Made by a program: the position numbers and the translations under genes | Assembly: GCA_022749755.1 (NCBI GenBank) | Contig: CM040441.1 | Coordinates: 23,685,475 to 23,749,474 of the forward strand | Length of the DNA stretch: 64,000 bases | Direction: 5' to 3' | From: Azadirachta indica | Taxonomy: Eukaryota > Streptophyta > Magnoliopsida > Sapindales > Meliaceae | Shown here: piece by piece, positions 1 through 12,540 of the stretch | Layout of the letters: each line of letters starts with the position of its first letter | Position numbering within the stretch: position 1 is the stretch's first letter | The notes under the pieces: generated by a model | Database searches by the model: none | The model's input: only the letters and a program-made list of their open reading frames with translations | Told to the model about the DNA's origin: nothing

Positions 1-1
1 T

Positions 2-58
2 GCTGAGGCTATTCAAAACAAATCCATGGAGGAGGCAGTTAAGCTCTTCCACAAATAG
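2..58 (+). CDS. Possible C-terminal end of a gene cut by the left edge
   Basis: An open frame enters from the window edge and ends at a TAG at 56-58 after 18 codons; the peptide ends EEAVKLFHK. Codon use and base composition look like coding sequence, and right after it the DNA turns strongly AT-rich, as expected for a 3' UTR and intergenic DNA. A motif resembling a splice donor (CCAG then GTATAA) lies just downstream, so the stop could also be followed by a UTR intron. The fragment is too short to assign a family. It could equally be a chance open frame. Confidence 0.3.
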   Translation, partial: AEAIQNKSMEEAVKLFHK

Positions 59-1909
59 GCTTGCCAGGTATAATTTTCATTCATCTATTTCCTTTACAAT
101 TTAATTAATTATTTTTTGTTAAAATAAAAAAATGAGAACACCGAGTTTGCAAGTAAGTGAGATAGTGCCGCAAGTAATTTTTAGAACTAATGGGATGTTA
201 TAAGAATTTCTTTTATATTAATACATTAATAAGATAAATTAAAAAATATTTTTAGAAGAATTTTGGAAGGGTGGCAATAACATCCCTTGTAAAAAATAAA
301 TTAAATTAAACTCATGAAAAAGCCTTTGTCTAGTGATAAGAGCACCTGCCCTCCAACATTGAAGTTCAGAAGTATTTTCTTTATTTGTTTCTAGGCTTTC
401 AATAAAGTGAAAATGAAACTTCATCTAACTCGAAGACTTGAAAAAAAAAAAGAAAGATGAAGATGACACATTTTTTGTTCACAGGTCACAATCTGAATTT
501 TAGTGAAAATTTAACTGTTACAACAATTAAATACATTTGGTTAAATAATTTAGTTAATTATTTTCTGTTAAAATAAAACATTGAGAATACTAAAGTTTAC
601 AAATAAGTGACACAATAAAGTGATTTATAGGCCTACAAAATAAAATATATAATGTATAATGTAATTTAGGTACAACTTGTAAAGAGGAATACATGTATGA
701 CTTAATGCATATACAATTTTGCATGATAAAATATTATTAATTAAATTTAAACAACTAAAATATAAATTACTTTCTATGCTTATGTTTTAATATGATTAGA
801 ACTAATTAGATGAGAGAGATTTAGACAAATAAAAAAGGAAAAATTGTTAAATTTATTAAATAGTTGTCTATCTCGATTTTCTTTTTAACTTATTTTGTAT
901 TTGACTTAATTGATAATTATTTATCTCCAGATAGTTTAATTAATTTTTGTTATTATTATTGAAATTTCAATCGCCTGTCTAAAATGAACCCATAAAGAAA
1001 AAGAAATCTTTTTTTATAATGTTAAAAATTTTTGGATTAGAGATCTTGGATTTTAAAGTTCCTTTTATATTATGAATTTAAGTATCCCAGTGGATAAGAA
1101 TATAAGAAAAAAATTCACAAAAGAATATAAAAGAGAAAGTGGTCATTTTTAAATTGCAATTGACTTAAAATAACTTAATAGTAAAATAAGTTATGGAAGA
1201 AATGAGTTTGAAGGAATTTGAAAGTTTGATTTTTCCTCTTTCTAACATGTTGACTAGCCAACTGGAAATAAGGATATATAAAACTACGCATTAATTTCAA
1301 ACACTAAAGTCAATTGTTCTACATTAGATTACTGTTGTGGAAAATTAGGCAATTATAAATTTATGTTTGGTTTGAAAAATAGAGAAAGAAAAGAAAACGA
1401 GAAAGGAAAAGAACAATTTTCCTTTATTTGGTTGAAACAAAAAAAAATATTATAGTGGAATATTTTATTACCAATAATTTTATTTTTAAATATCATTTGA
1501 TTTATGATTAAACTTTAACATTAAAATATCAACATATTTAACAATTTATTGTCATATAGTATAAATTAAAAAATAGTACAATTATTCATAAACATTATGA
1601 ATATGACTAGTTATCAATATAACGGATATGGAGTAAAAGTAAATTACTTGATAATAAAATAATAGGATAATTTATTAAAATTAATTAATTTACTTAATTT
1701 AAAATGAAATTAGGATGAAAACGTCTAAAGAAGGGAGTAAAACAGGAAATTCAACATTCAGTGAGGTTAGAACCGTAATATCCCCATTTTAGGGAATGAA
1801 AATTTCTATCCATCCTAATTTGGACAACCAAAATTGTTAATTCTTAATCCTCATTCTTCAATTTCTTTTCATTGTCCGTCAATTCTTTCAACCAAACACA
1901 TACTAAATA
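59..1909. other. AT-rich intergenic DNA, no gene seen
   Basis: The stretch is dominated by A and T runs with stops in all frames. I see no conserved protein, RNA gene or clear element end. A short tRNA-like head at about 318-372 is treated under findings. Confidence 0.6.
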
Positions 1910-2960
1910 TATTAAAAAAATATTTTAGAGTATAGAAATATTTCATATGCTTCAATAATAATTTCAACAATAAATAATAGTTTAGCCTTTTTCAACCGTA
2001 ATAGTAAATAAACTATTATCTTATCATAAAAATAATCAAACTTTACATATAAGGATCAATTCCTTGATTGACATACACATATAATTTTCTAACTAATAGT
2101 AATAAGTCAGACTTCTTTTTCTTTGAGCCGTTATGTACACACACAAGTAATTTTCTAAAGAATAACAATTAGTCACACTATAAAGAATAATTAAGGGTAC
2201 TGCAGTACTATTGTGTACACACACGAGTAGCTTTCTAATAAATAACGATTAGTCACACTGTAGACAATAATTAAGGGACCATATAGCTTAAAGGCTAGGA
2301 CATGAGGTATGACTAGCAATTTGAATATTTGGTCATTACATCTCAATTAATTTTTAAGTTATATATCTCCAATTTAACACTTATATAAATCATTTGTTAA
2401 TTTGTTTAGTAGAAATTTTATAGTATTTCTAAAATTTTTATTTTTTCACAGGTATAGTAAATTTATTTAGCGACACGTAGAAGTATAATATGTTAAATTT
2501 ATCATTACCTGATTTGTTATTAATCTAATACCAACACAAGTCAATTCTTTCTATAAAAGTAAGTCGATAATTTCTTTTTCATTTTTAAAATATACTTTGT
2601 TAAAAACATATGAATTGTATTGGCCTGGTAAATCATAACTGATCGACAATTGATTATATATAGAGGTTGGCTAATTTTAGAGTGACGATTTTGATTATTC
2701 GATGTCTCTTAATAAAATAAAAAAGGAAATTGTATTAGCTTTCAAAGAAAAAAAAAAGAGTACAACTTATATTGGAATTTCTATATTGATCTTACATTCA
2801 TAGGCAACTAACGAAACATATATGAAAAATAAATATATCTACTTTTAAGAAAATTTAAAATAGAGAAAGTCATAACATTTGATATTTTAATCAAAACAAT
2901 ATCAGGATGTACAAACATTACTATATATTTTTGTTAAATAGAATTAATAGACCATCACCC
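1910..2960. repeat. Diverged duplicated AT-rich block, copy 1
   Basis: This block has two parts. Part X (about 1910-2560) is matched, in the same orientation, by 12690-13400 on the other side of the MULE. Part Y (about 2620-2940) is matched by 3870-4114 just left of the MULE. Shared landmarks in X are a tandem pair of ~75 bp units with TTTTCTAA...AATAA..AGTCA (here at about 2130-2280), then a stretch with ACTTGAGGT or ACATGAGGT, then CACAAGTCAA. In Y the shared landmark is TGATATTTTAATCAAAACAA. It has no coding capacity and its origin is unknown. Confidence 0.55.
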
Positions 2961-3869
2961 ATTAATTTAATAAGTATAACTTACAATAGTGTAAAGGTTT
3001 AGCATAGTTTGAAATTACATATTTATTCTAGCATTTTAAAAAATAAATATATAAATAATACCGTTTAAGTATAAAACTTATCTACCAAAAGAGCAGCTTC
3101 TTTTTCTTCGTTGTATCCTATATAACAATATAAATAATTCTATGAAGAATATGATAATAAGTCATAAGACTACTATTTAGATGAAAAAAAAAAAGGAAAA
3201 GAACTTTTTCTAGATGATATGATAATATTTCATCGAAAAGATTATAATTGTGAAAAATTATATTAATTGAAAAATACGAAGGAAATTAACATATATGAGA
3301 GGATTACAATTGAAAATTTCCAGATTGATTTTAAATTCTTAGTCAACTAATAAAACAAATCTTTTTATCTTTAAGACATCATGCTTTTGTCAACAAAATA
3401 AACATGGAAATATATTTATAAAAAATATAATAATAAGATACAAAAAAATTATAAAATTATAAAAAATTATTTTAATACGACAATGAAAGGATAATAAGAA
3501 GACCATCAATATAAGAGGAAAAGCAGAAAACATTTGATTAGGTGGTATTTATTAGTTGATTTAATTAAATAGGGCCATTTATAGAAACATAAATTTGTTG
3601 AAATAGACAATAAATGTAAAATAAGAAAGTTGAATGCTATACTATATATTATAAATAGTTTAGAGTAGCCACAATATCAAGGATATTTAGACTTAAGTGT
3701 GCTTTTCAATAGCAAAAAACAAATTTTATTCTTATTTTTTCGTGCTTCACTATTATAAACATAAAGACTTTTAAAGAAATATTTGTTTTCAAACAAAAGT
3801 TTAGAAAAATGATAGAGTAACTTAAATGTATATCCAATTGTCATTATGAAAAGAGATGTTGATAATATA

Positions 3870-4114
3870 TGAATAGTGTTTCTACATCACAATTAATTGA
3901 CAAACTAATTTGACCATATATAGGGATTGCCCAATTTTTGGAGTAACGACTTTGATTATTCAAAGTTTTCTAACAAAAAACTGAAAGTGTGAAAAATGAT
4001 TTTATTTTCTTACGTGAAAATAACTAGACTCTAATTTAGATTTTTGATCAATAATATGTGATATTTTAATCAAAACAACAGGTTTGTATAAAAATTACTG
4101 TATATACAAAAGTA
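3870..4114. repeat. Second copy of duplicated part Y, left of the MULE
   Basis: It matches about 2620-2940: both carry a stretch with ACGA(C/T)TTTGATTATTC and, further on, TGATATTTTAATCAAAACAA followed by a run ending near TTACT(A/G)TATAT. The MULE begins ten bases after this copy, so the element appears to have inserted into or beside an existing duplicated block. Confidence 0.5.
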
Positions 4115-4123
4115 TTTTTTTTT

Positions 4124-4231
4124 GGAAAATTTGCAACAATGACCACTGTTCACTCAGGATTTTCAATGATCAACATATAAATAAAATTACAAAAATGACT
4201 ATCTCTTAATTTTTCGGACAAAATTGCCCCT
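4124..4231 (+). repeat. Left terminal inverted repeat of the MULE
   Basis: It runs from GGAAAATTTG to the TTGCCCCT block and includes ACATATAAATAAAATTA and CTCTTAATTTTTCGGACAAA. All of these blocks recur in reverse complement at 12541-12651. A long TIR of about 100 bp is typical of MULEs. Confidence 0.9.
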
Positions 4232-4816
4232 ATTACCCAAATTAAACTGCGTTTCGATCTCATCTTTCTTTTTCTTCTTTTCTTCTCTAACTTTATCTAC
4301 TGTCCATCATTTCCATTCGAGCTTGTTAAGTGGTTTACTTGGGTTTGTTATTTTTTAGATCAACTTCATTTGATTCGAAAAAAATCACTTATTTACAGAG
4401 GGAGAGAATCAGATGCGTGTCTGAAAAATAGTTTAGAACAGAGAACAAAATATATATAACACTTATTTTGAGTATTTGTATAGAATCAGTGAATGTAATG
4501 AAAGAAATCAAGAAAAAAAGTGTGTCTTCAAAACATTGAGTATGCTTGGTGTGATAGTTAAATGGAAAACGAGTGAAAAATGAGGAAGAAGACGACGTGT
4601 GCGAGAGTTTCAATCACGTAAAATCAGTGAATTTTGCCCAAACTCGAAACTTATCACTTTCGATTTCTCTTCTACGTGATCGAAAGTAAGTTTTGAGCAC
4701 AGAGAAATTAATAGATACCAGAAGATTTGTTCAGTTTTGCAAATAATCTATATGTTATCATTTATAAGAATATTTGGATTTAGTTTTGTAACACAATATT
4801 TTGATTTAGTATAGGC

Positions 4817-7410
4817 ATGGCTGAGTCAATAACAATTGTTATTGTCAATGACGGCTCTTGGAAACGAACACCAAACGGCGGCGAAGAATATGTCGGTGGC
4901 AGAATGAGAGGATTTTCTGTTAATCGATCAATAAGATATCATGATTTTATGAAGATGTTGTATGAGGCATTTAAAATTAACCCTTCTGAATTTATCATAA
5001 AGACAAAAACTAAGTATTGGGTGTGTACACAATCGGGGGCGAGTTTTATGGCAGCGAATATCAGAACCGAACTGGACTTTTGAGCATTCATGTTGGCCAA
5101 TAATCCTTATATGACCAGCTGAAGGGGATATTGCCCACTATATATTACCTTGGATCGTGTGGACAATGCAAAAGTTCCCACTGATTTTTTGCCTCATGCA
5201 ATTCCTGTAATGGCAACACAATTTATGTCTTCCAGTGAAAGCAATCAAGTTAATGATGTTGTTCTTGCAGTCAGAACCCAAGCCCAATGTAACAATCAGT
5301 TTGAGTACACTGTGCAAAGGTTTATAGATCGATACTTCCAGCAAAGTCAAGTTCCAGAGATGCCTCCAAGCCTCCAACACCGACCCGTAAACTTTTTTGA
5401 TGATGCAACCACCTTTGATGGAGGAGATTCTTCTCCCTACAACAACAATGCACATCAAAATGATTACCATGATGCCGAGGCAGACATTTTTGGGCCTGAC
5501 ATCTCTCAGCACAGTGAACAAGGAAGAAATGTTGCTGATGAAGAAAGCAAGCCACAAGACGGTGGCTGTAACGGTCCCACTCAGAGAAGTTGCTCAATGA
5601 CAGTTCCTTTGTCTGAAAATCAATTTATTCGGTTGTTGCCTTCAGTTCCACCATCAGAAGTTATGCTAAGTGATGCACTCTCGGGAACTGGATCAAGTGA
5701 TGTTTCAGTTGGGCAAATATTCAATATGAAGCAAGCACTTCGAGATTAAGGAACCATTTCCAATTCAAGGTTTACAAGTCAACTACGAATTGATTTGAGG
5801 CAAAATGCCTTGTTGAAAGATGTCAATGGAAAATTCGTGCAACCAAAACCAACCGTAATACATATTTTTGAGTGACAAAAATGAATTCAGTTCATAGTTG
5901 TCAGAACGAAGAGCTCCAAGATGGCCATCGCCAAGCAAGCTCGCATCTAATTGGAGAACTAATTAAGAATAAATTTAAAGACTGCTGTCGAAATTACACT
6001 TCCCAAAATATTCGTGATGACGTTCAGGCTGATTATAGGATACGGCTATTATACATGAAGTCATGGCGTAGTAAAGAACATGCCTTGAAGCTTGTAACTG
6101 GCGATCCTTTAGAGTCATTTAAGGGACTTCCCCAGTACTGTTACGTGTTGAAGGGAAAAAATTCAGGTACAATGACGTCAATTGAAAAAGATTCCGACGA
6201 TCACTTCTTGTACTTTTTTATGTCATTGGGACAATGTATTCGGCGATTTCGCACCACAATTCGACCGGTTATTGTAGTTGATGGAACTTTCTTGAAGGAA
6301 ACTTATCATGGGTCATTATTTGTGGCTGCCTCACTAGATGAAAATAACAAAATTTATCCCCTGGCGTTTGGTGTAGCTGATTCTGAGAATGATGCCTCAT
6401 GGGAATGGTTTTTCCTAAAACTTCGAGAAGCAATCGGCTTAATTTAGAATTTGGTTTTCATATCCGATCGACATAGTAGTATTGAGAAATGGATTGCGAT
6501 CGTGTTCCCCGATGCAGCCCATGGATTTTGTTTTTATCATATTTCTGAGAATGTGAAGGCCAAGTACAAGATGCGTGCCCAAAAAACTGAGACATTCATG
6601 GCCGCTTACTTTCATGCTGCTAAGTCATATCAGGTAACAGAGTGTAATGGGTATATACAAAATTTTAGGGTGATGCATCCACCAGCAGCAGATTATCTAG
6701 AAAATGAGGTTGGACTGCATAGATGGGCAAGAGCATATTTTCCTTCTCGGCGGTATGACTTGCTAACTACCAACATCACAGAAAATATGAATTCATTGTT
6801 AAGACACGCACGCTCACTTCCAATCACTTCATTGGCTGATCACATAAGATTTACTGTATAATGGTGGTTTTACGAGCGTAGGGAGCAGGCTGCTAGCAGA
6901 GATGCTTTCCTTACTCTAGCGGCCCAAGTTATTGTTGATGAACAGATAGAGTTATCTCCACCCATGACCGTGAAACCAGTGTCACGGCACGAGTTTGAGG
7001 TTAAACACCAGGGTATAGTTGAGGTCGTACATTTGCAGCATAAGACTTGCAGTTGCAGACACTTTGATCTATCAAAACTCCTGTGCACTCACGCTCTTGC
7101 AGCATGTCGCCACATCTGTTTGTCACATAATTCACTGTGTGCACACTTTTACACCACTAACGCATGGTTGAATTCATATACAGAGTCTATTAACCATGTT
7201 GGAAATGATGTAGATTGGGTGATTCCACTTGATGTAGTAGAAATCACTTTGAAGCTGCCAAGGCAACGTCCTACTGTCAGTCGACCAAGAAAACAAAGAA
7301 TTCTTTTTATTGGAGAGGATGTTATCCAGCATATGTGTTCACGCTGTCATCAACTCGAGCACAAACGCACGACTTGCAAAAATCTGATTCCTCTTCACCC
7401 AAACGAGTGA
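4817..7410 (+). pseudogene. mudrA-type MULE transposase, decayed
   Basis: The N-terminal part (4817-5749) is in one frame broken by TGA at 5081-5083 and 5120-5122, with the usual MULE start MAESITIV and a linker containing PLYITLD. A frameshift lies near 5740-5750. The rest, to 7410, is in a second frame broken by TGA at 5791 and 5869, TAG at 6445 and TAA at 6859. Domains in order: a zinc-binding DNA-binding region (ECLVERC-like, then TKMNSVHSC), the MULE catalytic region with first Asp in VVDGTFL and second in ISDRH, a CFYH motif, the probable Glu in TTNITENMN, a SWIM zinc finger (CSCRHFD...CTHALA, ~7045-7105) and a C-terminal CX2CX4HX4C knuckle (~7339-7380). The catalytic residues survive although the frame is dead. 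Confidence 0.9.
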
Positions 7411-7655
7411 AATTTGTTGTTACTTGTACAATAATTTTTTCAACATTTGTTACGATGCTAGATTTTTATGCTGCAACAAATGAACTCAGTTCCCTAAGAA
7501 GTTTTATGAATGTTTATTGCTTTGAATTTGGAGTTATGCATTGTTTAAGATAATTTTATCTATTTAATAGCTAATTTTCCTTAATTGAAACTGCGTCCAT
7601 GTTGTTCAATTTGGAGTAACTTTGATTTGCTTTTTTTCCTTATCTTCGCGAATGA

Positions 7656-7823
7656 GAGATTCTGGAAAAATCGAAAGTATAGTTTCGATCAAGTACAAAA
7701 ATAACACGTGCTCGAAACTGTACTTTCGATCACGGTATTTAGCATGTGATCGAAAGTACAGTTTCGAGCACGTGTTATTTTTATATGTGATCGAAACTAT
7801 ACTTTCGATTTTTCCAGAATCTC
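7656..7823. repeat. Long near-perfect hairpin between the two MULE genes
   Basis: Positions 7656 to ~7738 pair with ~7741 to 7823 as inverted arms of about 80 bp with few mismatches and almost no loop. The arms carry several copies of GATCGAAA or its complement. It lies between the 3' ends of the convergent transposase and ULP1 genes. Confidence 0.85.
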
Positions 7824-8102
7824 CCGTTCCTGAAGACAATTTCAATAACCTTCGAACATCATCATATATATAGCTAACATAATTTTGAACGTATTGGAAC
7901 CTGAAATTTCAATATTTTTCCTTATCTATTTGTTATCATGAATTGCTGGCAAATAAATAATGACGTATGTAAAAAAAGGAATTTCAATAATGAGATATAA
8001 TACATTTAATTAAAATTGTTATATACAATCTATACAAACATATACAAATGTAATCATCACCTACAACAAAATGCCCTTCCATAACTCTACGGCTATCCTC
8101 CT

Positions 8103-11100
8103 TCAAAAAAAGTCTCCATCTACTGGCATTAAGTCAAGGGGTCTATCTAAACCTAAATAGTGTATATACATACAGGTAAACACTCCGCAATCACCGGACA
8201 CCTGCTGCTTTGGGACTACATCAATAGGCCATACTACTGAAAACGGCCTCGAAAAACTCGAGCTCAGTCCTGATGTTATAAAAACCTGCATCATCGAGCA
8301 AGTAGGGGAGTAGCTCCGACATTGGCCGCATAACCTCAACTAAAATCTGTTCGGAATGTGCGGATGGACAGGAGTCGTACACTAGAATCTGACGCCTACG
8401 TAAATGGATTGTACATGCTACCCAATGCGAGGAACTGATACAAGTTGACATATAAATCTCGTCCACTGTCCATCATGCACGATGGACAATACTGTGTTTG
8501 CCCTCCACATGTGACTCAAGATTTGTCGATGGGTAAAAAGCACCCAACTCTAACTGGCCTTTCAAATACCCGTCCCAAGCGGCTTGTAACGATGTCTGTC
8601 ACAAAATTTCGAGTAATTGTTATCTGAACTGTCAATTATATAATATAACAGTAAATCTGCAAAAAAATTTAAAGTATCAAACTTATGAACAAATTTGTGA
8701 ATGCAACTGTCCAACGTTGCGGCACCTGCTGCGAACATACCCCTTGCCTGTGAACAAGCAGCTGCATATACTCGTTCATATGCTGCAACGTATCAAAGTG
8801 GTTAGGATAAACATCACAAATAGAATCAAAAACAAAATTAAATGAATAAAATGATAGATATTGGAACAAACAGTATCCTCAAGCCACTGTCCCTTATCTG
8901 CCACTATCCGAAGCCATGCGGCATTTATTGTAACAGTGCGAGTCTCAATGAATACCTTGGAGTAGCCATCCACTTTAGGAACTCTGCATATAAGTCTGTT
9001 GGAAGTGGACAAGTCGGATCTACAGCATACTCCGGAGAGTATTGTGGCCATCCCCTCAGCACCGCTTGAGTTTGAGATTTATGCTGTCATTTGAATGGGT
9101 TTGTATATGGGGTCCGCTGGCCTACGGTTCTCTTGTACTCCTGACCGTATTGACTCGTGTTGTTTTATTCAGGCGATTGAGGCTGATGAAGTGAATAACA
9201 GACTTTAACATCTGTAGGCGCTTCAACAATACGCACACTATCCTCACCTACGTGATGAACCTGTAACCATAGAAAATTTCGCAAATACAATTTCTCGTGT
9301 CATGAACATTCTCAACAACACAAAAGAAATTAAATAAAACTCAATGTTGTTGGGACAATTTCAATAACAGTACTACATAGACATTACATCTTTGGAGACC
9401 TAAACAATAGAAAAATGTGACAACTACAATAATCTGTTTCAATAATATCCAGTATATAGCGTTTACATTGCTATAAACAACCCTACAAATCAACCAAAAA
9501 TCACACCTGAGGATCCTGTGACGGCTCAGCTGCAATTCGACTACTTAATTCTCTGACTAGCACTGTCAAAGTCTCATTCTGCCGATGCAATAGCTCCCTC
9601 TAACGCCGTAGTATTTCCTCCTACCGATACCACATATCTTCTTGCTTTTTTTAATAGGCTTGGAAATCAGCACGTAGATCTTGAACCTACTGTTCAACGA
9701 CCAACAGGCGATCTGATTGTTCTAGGACAACGGCAGTCGGTGTACGTATGTCGAGGTCCGGGTGCGACATGTCTGGAAATGTATTATGGCCTGCTGGAGA
9801 CTCTTCAGGGTCATCATGCTGAGGAACTTCTTTGGACACAAATGAGGGATGGGCTCGCTGCCAAAAGAAAGTTCAAATTGTTAGGCAACTATGTTAATAG
9901 TCATATAAAATTGATGATTTTCACCTATCGAAACTAAACTTTCAACAAAATTCACCTTTCTTCTATTTTCCTCGGACTTGGAGGAATAGAGGGTGATGAA
10001 TCCTCATTGTTCGTCGCCTCTTCCTAAGAAGACAATATAGTATATAAATGTTAGTAGAAGTTTAACCCAAAAAATTATAAATCAATTACCTAGTATTTTC
10101 GGCTTACTGGTGGTGTCCTTAGCGATAAGGCTGACTCATCACCGTCCACGTGATCAGGGAGAACAGTGCTGGCATATTCAACGCCATATGCGGCATTGAA
10201 ATATAAAGCCTGACTATACGGTAAAAAATGCTCTGTCGAAGAGACTTCCATTGTATGAATGACGGACGGGAGCTGGTCATTATGAGGATAGCAAATTTTA
10301 TTATAAAATACAACATATCAAAGTTAACAAATCAAAAATATGAAAGACAATATATTATTAAATTATACCGAGCTATCATTGAAAATGTAAGACTTCAGGT
10401 CCTCGTCGCGGACGTTCTTTCTTGCCACGACCCATATCGATATACGAGGAAGGCGAGAATTGATGCGTGCCCCTAACTCAGACCCAACAGTGGAGATAGT
10501 CTTGTACATCCAAATCTATATGCAAAAAAAGTTTCATCTTAGTAACACAATAATGTACAGTTAAATTAAAATATAACACACTTAAATATTAAAGTGAACA
10601 CCCAAGTACCTGGAATGCATACAGAAACCCACAAAGGTTGTATCAATTGACGTGCTTCAGTCCTTTCTTTCGCTTCTGAGATTGTTTAACCTTGTATGTG
10701 GCCAACTGTCGACTCATCGCCCTACTCAATGAACAAAAGGTGTATGTCTATACAACAGATCCCCAGGGAAATCGATTGAACTGCTCTAAGTCGTCCACCA
10801 TCTGCAGTATTCACATATCGGTGTGATCCCATTGGCCCTAGCCAAGTAGAAGCAGGTTCATCAACACATACAATGACAACTTCACTGTGTCTATGTCATC
10901 ATTAGTTTAAAGTCTATTGCGTTGTATGCTTTTTCCATATCCTTTAGTTCCATGCTAACTTCCCTACCAAAATACATGTCCCTCAACCTTGTAGACCCAC
11001 CTGCATTACTTGGATATGGCCCTAAAATCAACTCCGCTGTCAACCCGAACTCAATATGTGAGAAACGTATGGTACTGCCTTCCACTAGAAACCACATCTC

Positions 11101-11247
11101 CTTCTCTGCTCCCTCTGTAACTACCTCGTGTAGTAGTATATTATGCACAAGGTTGCTTGAAAATTGGATGTCTTCTATGTCCAACAAATGACCAAAACAT
11201 GTATGCCTAAGCAACTCTTGTTGTGTTGAGGTTAGCTTCTTTTGCAT
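8103..11247 (-). pseudogene. ULP1-like (C48) cysteine protease gene with DUF1985 region, carried by the MULE, decayed
   Basis: Read on the - strand. The N-terminal region (11247 to ~10890) matches DUF1985: TCFGHLLDI, then HNILLHEV, then FSHIEFGL. After a frameshift near 10895 it continues with MVDDLEQFNRFPWG and YNLCGFLYAFQ (~10800-10610), then a conserved stretch at ~10520-10375. The C-terminal protease is in pieces: QWLEDT (~8880), an exon at ~8790-8690 with RQGVCSQQVPQRW, then 8466-8260 with SHWVACTIHL (His) and LVYDS (Asp), and 8230-8103 with KQQVSGDCGVF (Gln and Cys). The last two are in different frames, with a shift near 8260. All catalytic residues of a C48 peptidase are still present. 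Such genes would cleave SUMO-like conjugates; a role in transposition is unproven. Confidence 0.85.
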
Positions 11248-11466
11248 TGTCTTTAAGACTTATTCCTTTGACAACGAGGTTACAACAATCGAAAAATGTT
11301 CGGCCTTCTGGATCTTTAACTCTCTTGTCACGGTAACAACCATTTTTACCAGAACCACAACAGAGCTATATATGTTAGTGAAAAAACATATAAAAATAAT
11401 GCAAACATAAACTGCAGTTCAAATATAGAAAAGAAAAACTACAAACTGGAAAAATTGAAACTGATG

Positions 11467-12021
11467 TTTCGATCACATAAATCGTGATCGAAAGTACAAC
11501 CCCAATGTATACGAAAGCCATAAACAGCTGACAAATTTCTGAAAAAATCGAAACAACACTTTCGATCACATTCAAAATATTTTGTGATCGAAACTTATTA
11601 TATTTTTTATGTGATCGAAAGTACTACTAAATTTAATCAAAACTCCTATTTATAATCGAAACTGAAACCCTGTATCAAAACCATAAAAAAAATATAACGT
11701 GATCGAAACATCGAAAATTATGTGAGAATGTATACTTTCGATCGCATAATTTTCACAATTTCGATCACATATTTCTCACTTCCACCAATACATATATGAT
11801 CGAAACTATCCAATCTACTCCAACAATCAACCTCAATATCAACATCACACAAATTTCATCAACAACACATAATTTAAAACCAAAAGAATGTGATCGAAAC
11901 TGAGGAAATTACGTGATCGAAACTATAGTTTCGATCACGTAATTTCCTCAGTTTCGATCACGTTCTTTCGACAGTTTCGATCACGACTACCAAACTTTTG
12001 CACATGCATTTGTGATCGAAA
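11467..12021. repeat. Cluster of ~15 GATCGAAA octamers near the right MULE end
   Basis: I count about 15 copies of GATCGAAA or TTTCGATC in 555 bp, many extended to GTGATCGAAAC or GTGATCGAAAGTAC, in both orientations. The same octamer sits in the hairpin at 7656-7823 and near 4670 in the left part. It is absent or rare in the flanking host DNA that I read. Confidence 0.85.
11883..11968. repeat. 43 bp perfect-arm palindrome in the octamer cluster
   Basis: The arms 11883-11925 and 11926-11968 are inverted copies with one mismatch (11889 against 11962) and no loop. The centre reads AAACTATAGTTT, and each arm holds two GATCGAAA units. Confidence 0.9.
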
Positions 12022-12540
12022 TCATCGCTCACCCTCAGTCTCTAACTTTAGCTCCACTTCCATCAACATCACACAATCCTCATGCATTTGACACTCATTT
12101 TCCATCACATTATGAATAGAATTAAAAAAGTTTGTATCACAATAATCAAAATAAAACTTGGTTAATTATATAGCCAACAACACACAATAGTTCGAGTTTT
12201 TGGAATTAATTTCTAACAAATTGATGAATAAATCACTAACTCATGCAAATTCATCCAAAATCATCCATAAATCCATATGAAATGCAAAGAAATTTTTCAA
12301 AACTCGTACCTCAATTACCCAAATTGTCTTTGTCATCGAAATGCGAACGGATATTAGGCCAAGTTTGCCGCCGTCGACGTGAAAGCGATCGGATTTTTCA
12401 GTCTTTATCGCCGTTGTCAACCGTCAGGTCAATGATCGCCGATTGAACTTTCGCTTACGTTGTTAGTTTCGTACACAAACAGAAGTTAGGGTTTCGATGG
12501 TCCCCAAATTGATTTGGGAATTTTTGTTGCAAATGGTGAC

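Noticed and set aside
4389..4613. 74-codon frame on the - strand inside the MULE left end
   Set aside because: Low-complexity F/S-rich translation with no family match. It lies in the subterminal non-coding part.
5138..5600. Open frames on both strands opposite the MULE transposase N-terminus
   Set aside because: They are shadows of the mudrA linker region, which is supported by family motifs in the + frame.
7606..7873. Two similar open frames on opposite strands (79 and 83 codons)
   Set aside because: Both arise because the hairpin reads almost the same on each strand. They share the same peptide core and are not genes.
12243..12446. 67-codon frame near the right MULE end
   Set aside because: No family match. 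The position suits the leader of the ULP1 gene on the opposite strand.
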